A stretch of DNA of 64,000 nt from contig NZ_CAACVB010000005.1 in NCBI RefSeq assembly GCF_900659635.1, forward strand, positions 1-64,000, read 5' to 3'. Shown piece by piece: positions 1-8,809 of the stretch. Below the pieces are notes generated by a model, which ran no database searches, was not told the origin of the DNA, and saw only the letters and a list, made by a program, of their open reading frames with translations. A program made the translations under genes and the position numbers. This stretch comes from Actinomadura roseirufa. GTDB taxonomy: Bacteria > Actinomycetota > Actinomycetes > Streptosporangiales > Streptosporangiaceae. Numbering within the stretch: the stretch's first letter is position 1; the number at the start of each line of letters is the position of its first letter.

Positions 1-158
1 CGCCGCCACCGGTTCACCGACATCCGCGACACCCGGAACCGGCGCCCGATCTCCGCATCCGACAACCCCACATCGAACAGCCCGGCCGCCTCCCGCCGCA
101 GCGCCTCCCGCCGCGCCCGCTCCACAGCGGTCAACCCGCCGCCCTCGCCATACCGCAT
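1..158 (-). CDS. IS630-type transposase N-terminus (partial, runs off left edge)
   Basis: Reading leftwards from the ATG at 158 gives 52 open codons to the window edge. The visible part is basic and alanine-rich, then a helix-turn-helix ending in the motif [19 protein letters not shown]. This is how the N-terminal DNA-binding domain of IS630-family (winged-helix) transposases looks. The catalytic DDE part lies outside the window, so integrity cannot be judged. It sits 83 bp from a truncated copy of the neighbouring XRE regulator, which suggests the element helped break that copy. Confidence 0.65.
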   Translation of the reverse strand, partial: MRYGEGGGLTAVERARREALRREAAGLFDVGLSDAEIGRRFRVSRMSVNRWR

Positions 159-241
159 CCACCAAGGGAAACCCGCCCACACCCGACAGGCCAGTCACCA
201 CCAAGACACAGTCGATAACCCCAACTATTGAAGCTCTCTAG

Positions 242-493
242 TTCTAGCCAATCCGAAGTAGGGCTTGTGAGGACGGCCGCAGGTGGATCGAGTCGGTAGC
301 TGAGTGCGTGGGCGTCGTATGCCACTTCCCAGTCATCGATCACGGCTTGGGAGACGCTGGCGCCTGGTGGCCGGTATCGGCTGTTCTGCCGTGCGCTGGA
401 GAGTGCGGCGAGCATGGGGGTGAGAGTGGCGCTCGCGCCCAGGGCTACGGCGTTTCCGAGTAGTTTGCGACGCTTCACATTGTCGTCCCATGG
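242..493 (-). pseudogene. Truncated duplicate of the XRE regulator (internal fragment)
   Basis: The minus-strand frame contains WDDNVKRRKLLGNAVALGA, then LAALSSARQ and PPGASVSQAVIDDWE. These match WDDDVKRRELIGNSAAVGV, LAALSSSWQ and LPGASVSQAVIDDWE in the intact regulator at 677-2026. Homology stops at about SDWLELE near position 242, and the N-terminal HTH is absent upstream. Only about 84 codons of the middle remain. I read it as a relic of a tandem duplication, cut on its downstream side by the mobile element at the left edge. Confidence 0.75.
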
Positions 494-676
494 TCTGGGA
501 GTAGGTAGGAGTCTGCTTTGCGGTACTCGCAGATGCGTCCGAGGTGCGGGGTGAGCGAGCCGTGTGCCTGTGACTCGCCGTCGCTGCCGACCGTGCCGCA
601 CGGGTTGTCGGATTCACGCAGGCGCCTCAGTCAATGATCGAGCGAGTCCGCGTGGTCATGGGTGGGCGGTCGGGCT

Positions 677-2026
677 TTATGTGGAGATCAGGGTGCTTAG
701 GTCTTGTGCGGCGGGGAGAGTGCGCGCTGGCTCGGGCAGGGCGTTGATGACTCGCCGGGCGTTCACCCGTACCCGTGCGATCCGCCGTTCCTGTGGAAGC
801 TCTCCCAGTATCGTCACAGCTTCCTTGAGTGCGTTAGACGGGTCGGTCGAAGTGTGAAGAACGATTTCGTGCAATTTGAGTTGGATTGACGAGTAGAAGT
901 GTGTGGCAGGGTTGTGAAGGTGTTGTGCGGCTTGCCGGGCTTCTGCTGCGTTTTTGGTTGAACCGGCAAGTGAGTAGACGAGGCTTTGGGCTAGGTGGAG
1001 GTTCTTTTTCCTGTCGGATTGACTCGATGGGATTCGGCTGAACACTTCCTCGGCGTGTCGAATCGCTGAGACTGCGGCGCTGTGGTTGCCCATGGATGCA
1101 AGGACTTCTGCCTCTGTGAGGGTTGCGTAAACGAGCGTTCCGGTGGGCTTGCTCCCTGCGAGTTCTCGTGCTTCTCGGGCGAGCCTGGCCAGTTCGGGGA
1201 GGTGTTCGCTCACATTGACGACCCGGTTTGTGGCTTCCCAGCTTCGGGCATAGGCGGACAGATGACGGTCCCCAGATTGGTCGGCCAGGTTGCGTGCCGT
1301 GAGCCACCAGCGCCTTGCCAGACGCTCGTCTCCAAGTTGGACCGTTGTGGCCGCGATGAGCCCTGCGTGTTTGGCCGCCGCGTGGGCGATGTCGCGTTTG
1401 ACACCCTCGGGTTGTCGGCGGGGCAGGTGGGGTGCGATCTCGACCCAGTCCCGCGTGAGTCCGGTCAAGGTGATGCTGGGAGCGGCGTTCACATACCTGC
1501 GCACATGAATTGGGTAGGCGTCTTCCCAGTCATCGATCACGGCCTGGGAGACGCTGGCGCCTGGTAACCGGGGCTGGCTTTTCTGCCATGAGCTGGAGAG
1601 TGCGGCCAGCACGGGCGCAAGAGCGGCGTTCACGCCGACGGCGGCGCTGTTCCCGATGAGTTCGCGACGCTTCACATCGTCGTCCCAGGATCCGGTAGTA
1701 GGACTGCGCTCCACGGTACCTGTAGGGCCGGGGGGCGGGTCGGACGTGGGGGGTGCGATGGGGGCGAACAGGGCTTCTTCGGTCGTGTCGAAAGTGGCGG
1801 CCAGGGCGTACTGGTAGCGGTCGGAGATACGGGTGACTTTGCCCGCTTCCCAGCGTTTGATGTAGGAGATCAGGGTGTCGCGGTCGGGACATTGGTCGGG
1901 GACGTGGCGGGCGAGTCGATCGGCTGTCTTGGCGTACGACCAGCCTCGGCTTTTGCGGGCGGCGCGGAGGCGCATGGCCGGTGTCGAGAGTGGGCGGTCC
2001 TCGGGTTGCGGGGCGTCGGTGGCCAT
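677..2026 (-). CDS. XRE-family HTH regulator with TPR-like C-terminal region
   Basis: This 449-residue protein has an N-terminal helix-turn-helix at about residues 17-70 (MRLRAARKSRGWSYAKTADR and then SYIKRWEAGK). A Pro-rich linker and the segment WDDDVKRRELIGNS with a hydrophobic stretch follow. A long alpha-helical, alanine- and arginine-rich region of TPR-like character makes up the rest (LAGLIAATTVQLGDERLARRWW, split over several helices). The start is ATG 2026 with GAAAGG 9 bases upstream. This architecture is common in actinomycete regulators that bind DNA and sense an unknown ligand or partner through the helical half. A truncated paralogue lies just downstream. Its target is unknown; the divergent small genes at 2228 are candidates. 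Confidence 0.8.
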   Translation of the reverse strand: MATDAPQPEDRPLSTPAMRLRAARKSRGWSYAKTADRLARHVPDQCPDRDTLISYIKRWEAGKVTRISDRYQYALAATFDTTEEALFAPIAPPTSDPPPGPTGTVERSPTTGSWDDDVKRRELIGNSAAVGVNAALAPVLAALSSSWQKSQPRLPGASVSQAVIDDWEDAYPIHVRRYVNAAPSITLTGLTRDWVEIAPHLPRRQPEGVKRDIAHAAAKHAGLIAATTVQLGDERLARRWWLTARNLADQSGDRHLSAYARSWEATNRVVNVSEHLPELARLAREARELAGSKPTGTLVYATLTEAEVLASMGNHSAAVSAIRHAEEVFSRIPSSQSDRKKNLHLAQSLVYSLAGSTKNAAEARQAAQHLHNPATHFYSSIQLKLHEIVLHTSTDPSNALKEAVTILGELPQERRIARVRVNARRVINALPEPARTLPAAQDLSTLIST

Positions 2027-2227
2027 TGGCGGATGCCTTTCGGTTCGCGCTGCTCCGGTGCTGCTTCACTGCGCTCCTCATCATGCCTCTGCCTGCGTGA
2101 CGTGTCCGCGGATTCACTATTCGTGACATGAAACGGCTCCGGTCTGGTGGGTCAACACCGGGGGTTACGGGGCCTATCGGAAGGTAGGTCCGGCTATGGG
2201 CTGGCTCAGTTGGCAGACGAGGTGGGA

Positions 2228-2558
2228 ATGAGTGAACGGCCTGATGATGGTGAGCGTCCGGATGCTTTTGGGCGGCTTGGGGCGTTGATGTCCCGGCTTC
2301 ACGCCTATGGGCTGGAGACCGATCTTCAACCGCGCGGGTTGATCGTGGTCAATGCGAGGGTGGCGGGGTGTTGTGCGGAGGTGCCGCATCCGGCGGACAC
2401 GGTCACGTGCAAGGTGCGTGAGGAGGACGGTGGGCGGTTGTGGTTCTTTCGCTTCGTGGGGTGAGCCGATCGCCGAGGCCGATCGGATCGTGGACGCGGC
2501 GTTGGTCGTGGCCACCGCTCTCGGCGCGCCGACCGATCATGGGTGTGCCGGTGAGTGA
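2228..2558 (+). pseudogene. Small conserved-type protein gene with a +1 frameshift near 2450
   Basis: From ATG 2228 (GAGGTGG just upstream) the frame reads MSERPDDGERPDAFGRLGA and ends at TGA 2464 after GGRLWFFRFVG. One base later the +1 frame continues ASWGEPIAEADRIVDAALVV to TGA 2558. Skipping C2450 gives a smooth join, LWFF-ASWGEPIAEADRI, so the ancestral gene was about 110 codons. It is divergent from the XRE regulator, and its end overlaps the next gene. A sequencing error, a real null allele and programmed frameshifting are all possible; I see no strong slippery site or stimulatory structure, so a mutation or error is most likely. Function is unknown. Confidence 0.6.
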
Positions 2559-2868
2559 GTTCGGGCGTGGGCGCGGGGGGACGGGTGATGCGGCAGAGCC
2601 CCCCGCGTTCGCTTCACCGGGTGAGCGATTGGCCGAGTTGGCGTTGCTGGTGAGCCGGCGGTTTTCGGGTGTGGCGCCGATATTGCCGCACGGGACGGAG
2701 ATTCTGCATCTCATCCGGCCCGGGAAAGGGCCGCATTATGTGGTGTGGGCTCGGCATCGGGAGGCGTTCCTCTGGTACTGCGGGCCTGATCATGGGGCGC
2801 AGCTCGGGGCGACGGCCGAGCAGGCCGCCGAGCAGATTGGGCGAGTGCTCGGGCTGCCACTCGCCTGA
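2551..2868 (+). CDS. Small hypothetical protein (105 aa)
   Basis: GTG 2551 overlaps the stop of the preceding frameshifted gene (GTGAGTGA), which suggests translational coupling. ATG 2539 in the same frame is an alternative. The protein is soluble and has a compact core: SPGERLAELALLVSRRF, then ILPHGTEILHLIRPG, HYVVWARHREAFLWYC and TAEQAAEQIGRVLGLP. I do not recognise the family. Its position behind the XRE-linked small gene suggests the three genes form one regulator-associated unit. Confidence 0.65.
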   Translation: MSEFGRGRGGTGDAAEPPAFASPGERLAELALLVSRRFSGVAPILPHGTEILHLIRPGKGPHYVVWARHREAFLWYCGPDHGAQLGATAEQAAEQIGRVLGLPLA

Positions 2869-3309
2869 GCATCCGCGGGCCGCTAAGACCGGCGCGGTGG
2901 TGCGGGTTGACGCCGCCCCCGAGAGTCCTCGCACCGCCGCGCCTTTCCGTCTGCCGCAGCTGCCTTACACGTGCGGGGCTGGGCACGCTGCCGTTGCTGC
3001 GCCGTCACGAGAGCGCCGACCCCGGGCCCGCGGGACGTTCCATCCAGCGGATGGGTGGTCGCACGCCGCCTGTTTGTGCGGGTAGGGTCCGCTCGCCGCA
3101 TGAGCTGGGGTGGCGCCGTCTTCCGATCGCTGCGGCCCAACGGCGTCACCCCTTGCGGCCTGACCTCCGGTATCGCGGGCGTGTGGTTCTCCAGGGTCCG
3201 CGGGCGGACGTGGGGTTTGCCGTAGGGCGGTCTTGGGGGTGGCCGTACTGCGCGGGGGGTCGTCTGTGCGTGATGCTGGGCTTCCGATCACGCGGGGAGG
3301 GTGGCTTCA
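2869..3309. other. 440-bp gap without a convincing gene
   Basis: Open frames cross this stretch on both strands, but none has a ribosome-binding site, recognisable domain or a composition better than its mirror frames. GTTTGTGCGGGTAGGGT near 3072-3088 looks like a weak promoter on the plus strand. GGGGAGG at 3294-3300 is the ribosome-binding site of the next gene. Confidence 0.4.
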
Positions 3310-4629
3310 ATGCTCATGAGACCAACGCGGCGGCAGGTGTGGCAGGCGGCCGTGCCGGTGCTGTGCGCGGGGTTGCTTCCGGCGCTGCCTCGGGCGGCGC
3401 AGGCGAGCGGCGGGGGCGGGGTGGTCCGGGCCATTGACGCCCATGCCCGGCCGTTGCGGTCGACCGAGCCGTCTGGGGATCTGGGGGATCTGCGGGCGTT
3501 CGGGCAGATGGTGGACGGGGCGAGCGTGGTGGGGCTGGGGGAGGCGACGCACAATTCGCACGAGTTCTTCACCATGAAGCACCGGGTCTTCCAGTACCTG
3601 GTGCGTGCCAAGGGGTTCCGTGCCTTTGCCCAGGAGGTGCACGTCGGCGCGGCACTGCGTATCGACGACTATGTCGTCAGTGGTCAGGGCGATATCCGTC
3701 AGATCATGGACGAGGAGTTCCAGAGCGCCACGCGTCTGTGGAACACTCGCGAATACCTCGGGCTCTTCCAGTGGATGCGCGCCTACAATGCGCGGCATCG
3801 GCAGAAGTTGCGGTACGTCGGCAACGATGTGGACTATCCGGGCGAGGAGTTGTTCGTCCGGGTGGATGGGTATCTGCGGGGACATTATCCGGAGTTGGTG
3901 CCGGTAGTCGGGGGACTCTACACCGGCCTGCGTCCCACCGCGGGCATGGACGTGTGGACGACGCACTACCCGCGGAAACCCCTGGCCGAGCGGCAAACCC
4001 TTGCTTCGCGTGCGCGGGAGGTCGTGGCGCTGCTGAGGCGTCACGGGGCCGAGGACATGGTCGTGCAGTACGCCGAGTTCATCTCCCAGGTCGCCACGCT
4101 GTACTCCTATGATCTGGACGACCGGGCCGAGTTGCTGAAGGCGCTCCAGCATCGCGAGCAGGCGATGGCGGACAACACCGTGTGGTGGAACCGGCGGACC
4201 GGCGGGCGCACGCTGCTGTCGGCTCACAATGGCCATGTCACGTATTTCAATTCGCGTCCGGACTATCCCTATCGCATTCAGGGAGACCTTCTGCGCGAGC
4301 AGTTGGGGCGCGGTTATGTCAGCGTGGGCTTCACCTTCCACCATGGCTCGTTCAACGCCGCGCCGCCCGGTGGCGATGACCTGCTGCCCGTGACGGTCGG
4401 TGCCCCCGAGAGGGGGAGCAACGAGTTCACGCTCGATCAGTCCCGGTATCGCGACTACGTGCTCGACATGCGCACGGCACCCGCTCTGCTGCGGGACTGG
4501 CTCAGCCGGGTCCGTCCCACCCGCGACATCGGCACCGACTACCCGGACGAGCCCAGGCCCATCGTTTTGGGGGCTTCACACGATGTGCTGATCCACCTCC
4601 ATCGGATTCGTGCCGCCACTCTGCTCTGA
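3310..4629 (+). CDS. Erythromycin esterase family protein, exported
   Basis: This 439-residue protein starts at ATG 3310, 9 bases after GGAGG; GTG 3301 is too close to that site. The N-terminus MLMRPTRRQVWQAAVPVLCA is a Tat-like signal ending near AAQASG. The mature part carries the family hallmarks GLGEATHNSHEFF, then AFAQEVHVGAALRIDDYV, YVGNDVDYPGE and a late AHNGHV. Ere-type enzymes hydrolyse the macrolactone of macrolides, but many actinomycete members have no demonstrated antibiotic substrate. It stands alone and converges with the Sel1 gene 9 bp away. Resistance should not be assumed from family membership. Confidence 0.85.
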   Translation: MLMRPTRRQVWQAAVPVLCAGLLPALPRAAQASGGGGVVRAIDAHARPLRSTEPSGDLGDLRAFGQMVDGASVVGLGEATHNSHEFFTMKHRVFQYLVRAKGFRAFAQEVHVGAALRIDDYVVSGQGDIRQIMDEEFQSATRLWNTREYLGLFQWMRAYNARHRQKLRYVGNDVDYPGEELFVRVDGYLRGHYPELVPVVGGLYTGLRPTAGMDVWTTHYPRKPLAERQTLASRAREVVALLRRHGAEDMVVQYAEFISQVATLYSYDLDDRAELLKALQHREQAMADNTVWWNRRTGGRTLLSAHNGHVTYFNSRPDYPYRIQGDLLREQLGRGYVSVGFTFHHGSFNAAPPGGDDLLPVTVGAPERGSNEFTLDQSRYRDYVLDMRTAPALLRDWLSRVRPTRDIGTDYPDEPRPIVLGASHDVLIHLHRIRAATLL

Positions 4630-4638
4630 AGTGCGGGG

Positions 4639-6192
4639 TCAGGCGTCCTGCCCGGTGGAGAAGTCCTCTCCGGTGGAGACGTTTTTCTCAGCCGAAGTGT
4701 TTCTCTCAGCGGAAGTGTTTCTCTCAGCCGATACTGCCTTGATGAGATTGTCCGGGGTGAAGGCCGCGGCCAGGCGGCCGTTCGTGGGGGAGCGGCCCTC
4801 GATGGCGTCGGGGGACTCGCTGATCTCGAAGCCGTAGTGGGCCAGCAGGCCGCGGACGACGGCCCGCTGGGCGGCCGGGAAGACCTCGGCGGCCCGCATG
4901 AGCAGCCGCGCGGCGGTGGTGTGGTCGAACCGGGCGGCGGGCAGCGCGGGGTCGTCGAGGTGGAAGTAGCTGGACCCGTCGCCGCCGTTGATGGAGTAGC
5001 GCCGCACGCCGTTGCCGCCCAGCAGCGTCCCGGCGGCGATGGCCAGGGTGTCGGCGGCGCCGCCCGGGTCCGGGAAGCGGGACAGGTCGAGCCCGCCCGC
5101 CATCAGCTCGGGGACGGTGTGCTCCGCGCCGAAGTCGCGGACGGCGCGGAGCGGGGCGATGGCCGGCCGGTCGGGTGAGAGGTTGGCGTTGTCCCACGCC
5201 CACAGCCAGGTCTTGCTGAGGTGGGAGAAACTGCCCAGCAGGGTGACGCCGTGGTAGGTGCGGCCGTCCGTGGTGAGGGTCCGCGCGTCCAGGTCCCATT
5301 CGGCGTACGCGAGGCCCACGACCTCGTCCAGGAGGTCCTGGCGCTGGATCGCGGCGGCGGATCCTCCTGCGGCGAAAGCCTCGAACTCCGTGCTGTAGGC
5401 ACCGAGACCGGCGGTGTAGCCGCTCCAGTATCCGGCCCGGCGCGCGTCGCCCCGCCGCCGGTAGATGTCGGCGAGGCGGCGCGCGGCGTGCTCGGACCCG
5501 ACGTCCTGGACCGAGGCGCGGAACCAGGTGATCGCCTCGTCCTCGTCGCCGCGCTCGACCGCCGCGACGCCGAGGCTGAAGGCGGCCTTCGGGTGGCGCA
5601 GCCGCGCGGCCAGCCGCCACGACGCCAGCCTTCCCTCGGTGTCGCCCTGGTCCATCCGCACGAAGCCGAGGTTGAACGCGGCGCCGCCGTTGCCGCGCTC
5701 GGCGGCGCGCGAGTACCACGTCGCGGCCTGGTCGAGGTCGCCCTTACCGTCGGCGTCGTAGATCCGGCCGAGGTTGAACGCCGCCCGGTCGGAGCCCATG
5801 TCCCAGGCGCGGCGGTACAGGTCCATGGCCTCGTCGCGGGCGCTCTTCTCGATGAGGGTCGCGAGGTTCAGGATTCCGCCGCGGTCGCCGCCCTCGGCCG
5901 CGACCCGGTACCAGCGTTCCGCTTCGGCGGGGTCGCCGCCGCTCTCCTCGATGTAGCCGACCTCGAAGGCGCTCTCGGGGTGCCCCTTCTCGGCGGCCCG
6001 CCGCCACCACCGCTCGGTCAGGTCCTTGTCGCCCCGGTCGAGCGCCATGGCCCCGATCCGGTGGGCGCCGCCCGGATGCCCGGCCTCGTACGCCCGCGTG
6101 TACAGCTCCTCGGCCTCGGCGAGCCGGCCTTCGCCCTCGGCCTCCCGTCCCCGCTCGTACAGCGCGACGGCCTCCGCCGGATATCCGCTCAT
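4639..6192 (-). CDS. Sel1/TPR-repeat protein with DUF6882-like C-terminal domain
   Basis: This 517-residue protein starts at ATG 6192 behind GGGGAGGA. Residues 1 to about 250 hold six or seven Sel1-like repeats, each of the form AEAERWYRVAAEGGDRGG or AATWYSRAAERGNGGAAFNL. The C-terminal half reads AYAEWDLDARTLTTDGRTY, then LLGSFSHLSKTWLWAWDN, which resembles DUF6882. The last 25 residues are a tandem repeat (AERNTS twice, AEKNVS, TGEDFS, TGQDA). It is the last gene of the minus-strand NACHT set and is separated from it by a five-copy repeat. Sel1 repeats scaffold protein complexes, so an adaptor role is plausible but inferred. Confidence 0.8.
   Translation of the reverse strand: MSGYPAEAVALYERGREAEGEGRLAEAEELYTRAYEAGHPGGAHRIGAMALDRGDKDLTERWWRRAAEKGHPESAFEVGYIEESGGDPAEAERWYRVAAEGGDRGGILNLATLIEKSARDEAMDLYRRAWDMGSDRAAFNLGRIYDADGKGDLDQAATWYSRAAERGNGGAAFNLGFVRMDQGDTEGRLASWRLAARLRHPKAAFSLGVAAVERGDEDEAITWFRASVQDVGSEHAARRLADIYRRRGDARRAGYWSGYTAGLGAYSTEFEAFAAGGSAAAIQRQDLLDEVVGLAYAEWDLDARTLTTDGRTYHGVTLLGSFSHLSKTWLWAWDNANLSPDRPAIAPLRAVRDFGAEHTVPELMAGGLDLSRFPDPGGAADTLAIAAGTLLGGNGVRRYSINGGDGSSYFHLDDPALPAARFDHTTAARLLMRAAEVFPAAQRAVVRGLLAHYGFEISESPDAIEGRSPTNGRLAAAFTPDNLIKAVSAERNTSAERNTSAEKNVSTGEDFSTGQDA
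4679..4731. repeat. 18-bp tandem repeat, about 3 copies, inside the 3' end of the Sel1 gene
   Basis: The unit is GTGTTTCTCTCAGCCGAA with few mismatches. It keeps the reading frame and encodes AERNTS-type hexapeptides at the C-terminus of the Sel1 protein. Confidence 0.85.
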
Positions 6193-6261
6193 GATGTCCT
6201 CCCCGCAACGATCACGAGAATCCCGACGCGCCCCGTCCGGAACCGGTTCCCTCGGCCCCCT

Positions 6262-6347
6262 CGTGTTCGTTTTCAAGAAGAGCGTGTTCGTGGGAGAAGA
6301 GTGTGTTCGTAGGAGAAGAGCGTGTTCGTTACAGCGGAGCGTGTTCG
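6262..6347. repeat. 19-21-bp tandem repeat, 5 copies, between the NACHT and Sel1 genes
   Basis: CGTGTTCG or TGTGTTCG recurs at 6262, 6283, 6302, 6321 and 6340, each followed by a variant of TGGGAGAAGAG. The 19-bp period does not keep a frame, and the block lies in the leader of the Sel1 gene. It contains several GGAGAA or AGAAGAG strings on the plus strand. Confidence 0.85.
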
Positions 6348-6349
6348 GC

Positions 6350-8809
6350 TCAGAAGAGGGAGTGGGGCGGGTAGTTCGTGTCCCTGCGGTCGAGGGGTGG
6401 CGGGGGCGGCGGGGGTGGCGGCTTCGGTGGCATGGTGGACAGTTCGTCGGCGGCGCGCTGTGCGGATTCGGGGTCGCCCGAGTCCAAAGCCAGCTGGAGG
6501 TAGGTCTTGGCGGTGTCCCACCAGGTGTCGCCCGGGTTGTAGAACTCGCCGTCCCGGTTGTCGCTGATCAAGTGGCGGGCCACGTCGACGGCCGCGGCGG
6601 GGGACAGGCTGGTGTGCCCCGCGTCGACGACCAGTTTGAGGACGTCGACCGCGTATCCGGCCGGTCCGCCCTTCATGGCCTTCGCGGCGGCATAGGCCGC
6701 CGGGGCGAAGGTCTCGGCGGGCAGATGCGAGCCCGCGTAGCGGAGATAACGCAGGGCCGAGGACGGGGCGTCGTGGGCGACCTCCCCCGCCTTTTCGAGA
6801 AGGAACTCGGGGCGCACGTCCGCCGATTGCAGGCCGCCGCTCCGATAGCGGTCCGGGGTGTCTTCGAGGTCCAGCCGGGCGAAGTACTCCAGCAGGAACC
6901 GGTGGGCGAAGGCGTAGCTGCCGCCGACCTTCTGCAGCAGCGTCCTGGACATCGCCATGTCGAGGAAGGCCCGCTGACGCAGGGGGACGAGCCCGTTCCG
7001 GGCGAGGACCGCGCGGACGCACCAGTAGGTCAGCAGCCTGCGGCCCGAGCTGAGGAAGCCCGCGCAGAACCCGAGGAGGGCGCCGGTGAGCAGCCCGCGC
7101 GGACCGGTGATCGTCCACAGCCCGGCCGCCAGGGGAACGCCGACGGCCAAGGTGAGATCGACGCTCAGCCACCAGGTGGCCCTGCGCCCGCCGCCGTACG
7201 GAAGCTCGCGGAGTTCGCGGGTGGTGAGCCTGTCCAGGCTCGCGGTCACCGCGAAGACGAGGGGAAAGCCCAGGACGAGGGCGGCGAAGACGACGGGTGT
7301 CACGACATGGACGAAGTCGGAGAACGTCCATGCCGCGGCACCGAACTGTTCGGCGATGTCGTGCGCGAACCCGCCGAAGCTGGCCGTCATCATGGCGGTT
7401 AGGGCGACGACGCCGAGACCGGTGCTGATGATGCTGGCCAGCGCGGAGGTGACGCGGCGCGGCCTGCTCCGTCCGTCCGGCTTCCTGAACTGGTTCTCGG
7501 CTCCGAGGATGGCCAGGCCCGTGATCGAGGCGGAGACGGCGCTGAGTGCCAGCGTTGCCCAAGGTGAGAAGTACAGGCCGGCCAGGAGCCACGCGGTCGC
7601 GGCGGTCAGCAGGGCCGAGATCAGGGCGACCGTCCTGGCGACCGAGCGGCGCGTGCGCTCGGGGACCCAGGCCGGAGTGATGGACTCGACGTAGAGGGCG
7701 GTCTCCAGGTTCGACGCGAGCGCCCTGGCCATGTAAGTGAGCCATCGGACGACCTTGCCCTTGTCGAGCTTTCTCCTGCCTCGCCGGGCCCGCAGTGTCC
7801 GCTCGACGAAGGCCGCGATCAGCCGGTCACGCCGTTCGTACAGCGAGCCCCGCTCCAGGGAGATCTCCTCGGCCGGAAGGCCCTCGTAGGCGCGGACCGC
7901 GATGCCGAGCAGGAACGGCGTCCGGAGAAGCTCCCACAGGGTCGGGTCGGCGCGCAGCGCGCCGCGGACGCCCGCCAGCCGCTTGCCGAACCGCTCCAGA
8001 TGCGACTGGACCTTGGCGCGGCTGAGCGGCTGGATGAGCAGCGCGGTCCGCAGCCGCAGGACGCGTCCCAGAGCGCGGTAGTCGGCGACCCGGCAGCAGA
8101 CGACGACCGGCAGGACGCCGTGGGCGGCCGAGAACGCGTTGATCGACTCCACGCAGGAGGCCCGCCGGTTCAGCGCCAGCTCGTCCAGGCCGTCCAAGAG
8201 GGGGGCGATGCGTTCCTTCTGGACCCACGCCAGTGCCACGTCGCGGTGGATTCCGTAGAAGGGGCCGGTCAGCTCGTCCACCAGCCAGGTGTCGAGCCGT
8301 TTCTGTCCCGACCACGTCCCGAGGTGGAAGTAGACAGGGATGGGACGGGTGCGTTCGGATTTGGCCCTGTCCACGAGGTCGCGCAGGACTCCCAGGAGCA
8401 TCGTGGTCTTGCCCGCGCCCGGTTCGCCGAGGATCAGCACGCCTTTGCGTGACTCGACCATCGCGGTCGCGGTCTCGTCCGGCGCGAGCATGACCGGCTC
8501 ACGCTCGCCCTCCTCGACCAGGACGTCCCAGGAGCTGTCGACCAGGTCCGGCCGGTCCTCCAGGCCGAGATCGAGGAGGACCCGCCGGTAGACCGACTGG
8601 CGCAGGAGGCCCTCGGCGAGGGTCTCCAGGTTGTTGAGCATCTCCGCCCGGCTGTTCTCCAGCCGGTCGCGGTCGAGGAGGCCGTGCGCGGAGGGGGCGA
8701 TGGTGACGCTCTGCCGGAGGTCGCCCCCGACCTGGGTGTCGCGGACGGTCAGTTCCACCAGGGGGCGCCGCCGGAGGCGGGGCCACCGGCGGCCCGGCCG
8801 CTCACCCAT
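6350..8809 (-). CDS. NACHT-domain NTPase with multiple membrane segments (NLR/STAND-like)
   Basis: This protein has 819 residues. Residues 22-34 carry VRDTQVGGDLRQS, a short motif also present in the upstream two-TM protein. The NACHT core follows: Walker A GEPGAGKTT (128-136), Walker B IAPLLDGLDEL (201-211), and VVCCRVADYRAL as the sensor region. Four or more hydrophobic segments lie between about 390 and 590. The stretch FLDMAMSRTLLQKVGGSYAF near 620-640 is typical of actinobacterial NACHT proteins. The end is Pro-rich with nine consecutive prolines. The start overlaps the upstream stop (ATGGGTGA). STAND NTPases act as switches in phage defence, cell death or regulation; the trigger here is unknown. 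Confidence 0.88.
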   Translation of the reverse strand: MGERPGRRWPRLRRRPLVELTVRDTQVGGDLRQSVTIAPSAHGLLDRDRLENSRAEMLNNLETLAEGLLRQSVYRRVLLDLGLEDRPDLVDSSWDVLVEEGEREPVMLAPDETATAMVESRKGVLILGEPGAGKTTMLLGVLRDLVDRAKSERTRPIPVYFHLGTWSGQKRLDTWLVDELTGPFYGIHRDVALAWVQKERIAPLLDGLDELALNRRASCVESINAFSAAHGVLPVVVCCRVADYRALGRVLRLRTALLIQPLSRAKVQSHLERFGKRLAGVRGALRADPTLWELLRTPFLLGIAVRAYEGLPAEEISLERGSLYERRDRLIAAFVERTLRARRGRRKLDKGKVVRWLTYMARALASNLETALYVESITPAWVPERTRRSVARTVALISALLTAATAWLLAGLYFSPWATLALSAVSASITGLAILGAENQFRKPDGRSRPRRVTSALASIISTGLGVVALTAMMTASFGGFAHDIAEQFGAAAWTFSDFVHVVTPVVFAALVLGFPLVFAVTASLDRLTTRELRELPYGGGRRATWWLSVDLTLAVGVPLAAGLWTITGPRGLLTGALLGFCAGFLSSGRRLLTYWCVRAVLARNGLVPLRQRAFLDMAMSRTLLQKVGGSYAFAHRFLLEYFARLDLEDTPDRYRSGGLQSADVRPEFLLEKAGEVAHDAPSSALRYLRYAGSHLPAETFAPAAYAAAKAMKGGPAGYAVDVLKLVVDAGHTSLSPAAAVDVARHLISDNRDGEFYNPGDTWWDTAKTYLQLALDSGDPESAQRAADELSTMPPKPPPPPPPPPLDRRDTNYPPHSLF

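Noticed and set aside
2441-2460. Programmed +1 frameshift in the small gene
   Set aside because: No strong slippery sequence, Shine-Dalgarno-like stimulator or structure was seen; a mutation or sequencing error explains it more simply.
2907-3437. Possible gene before the erythromycin-esterase gene
   Set aside because: It overlaps the supported start region, has no ribosome-binding site and no recognisable domain, and mirror frames are equally open.
3310-4629. Macrolide resistance determinant
   Set aside because: Family membership alone does not show resistance; many exported actinomycete members have no known antibiotic substrate, and no resistance context is present.
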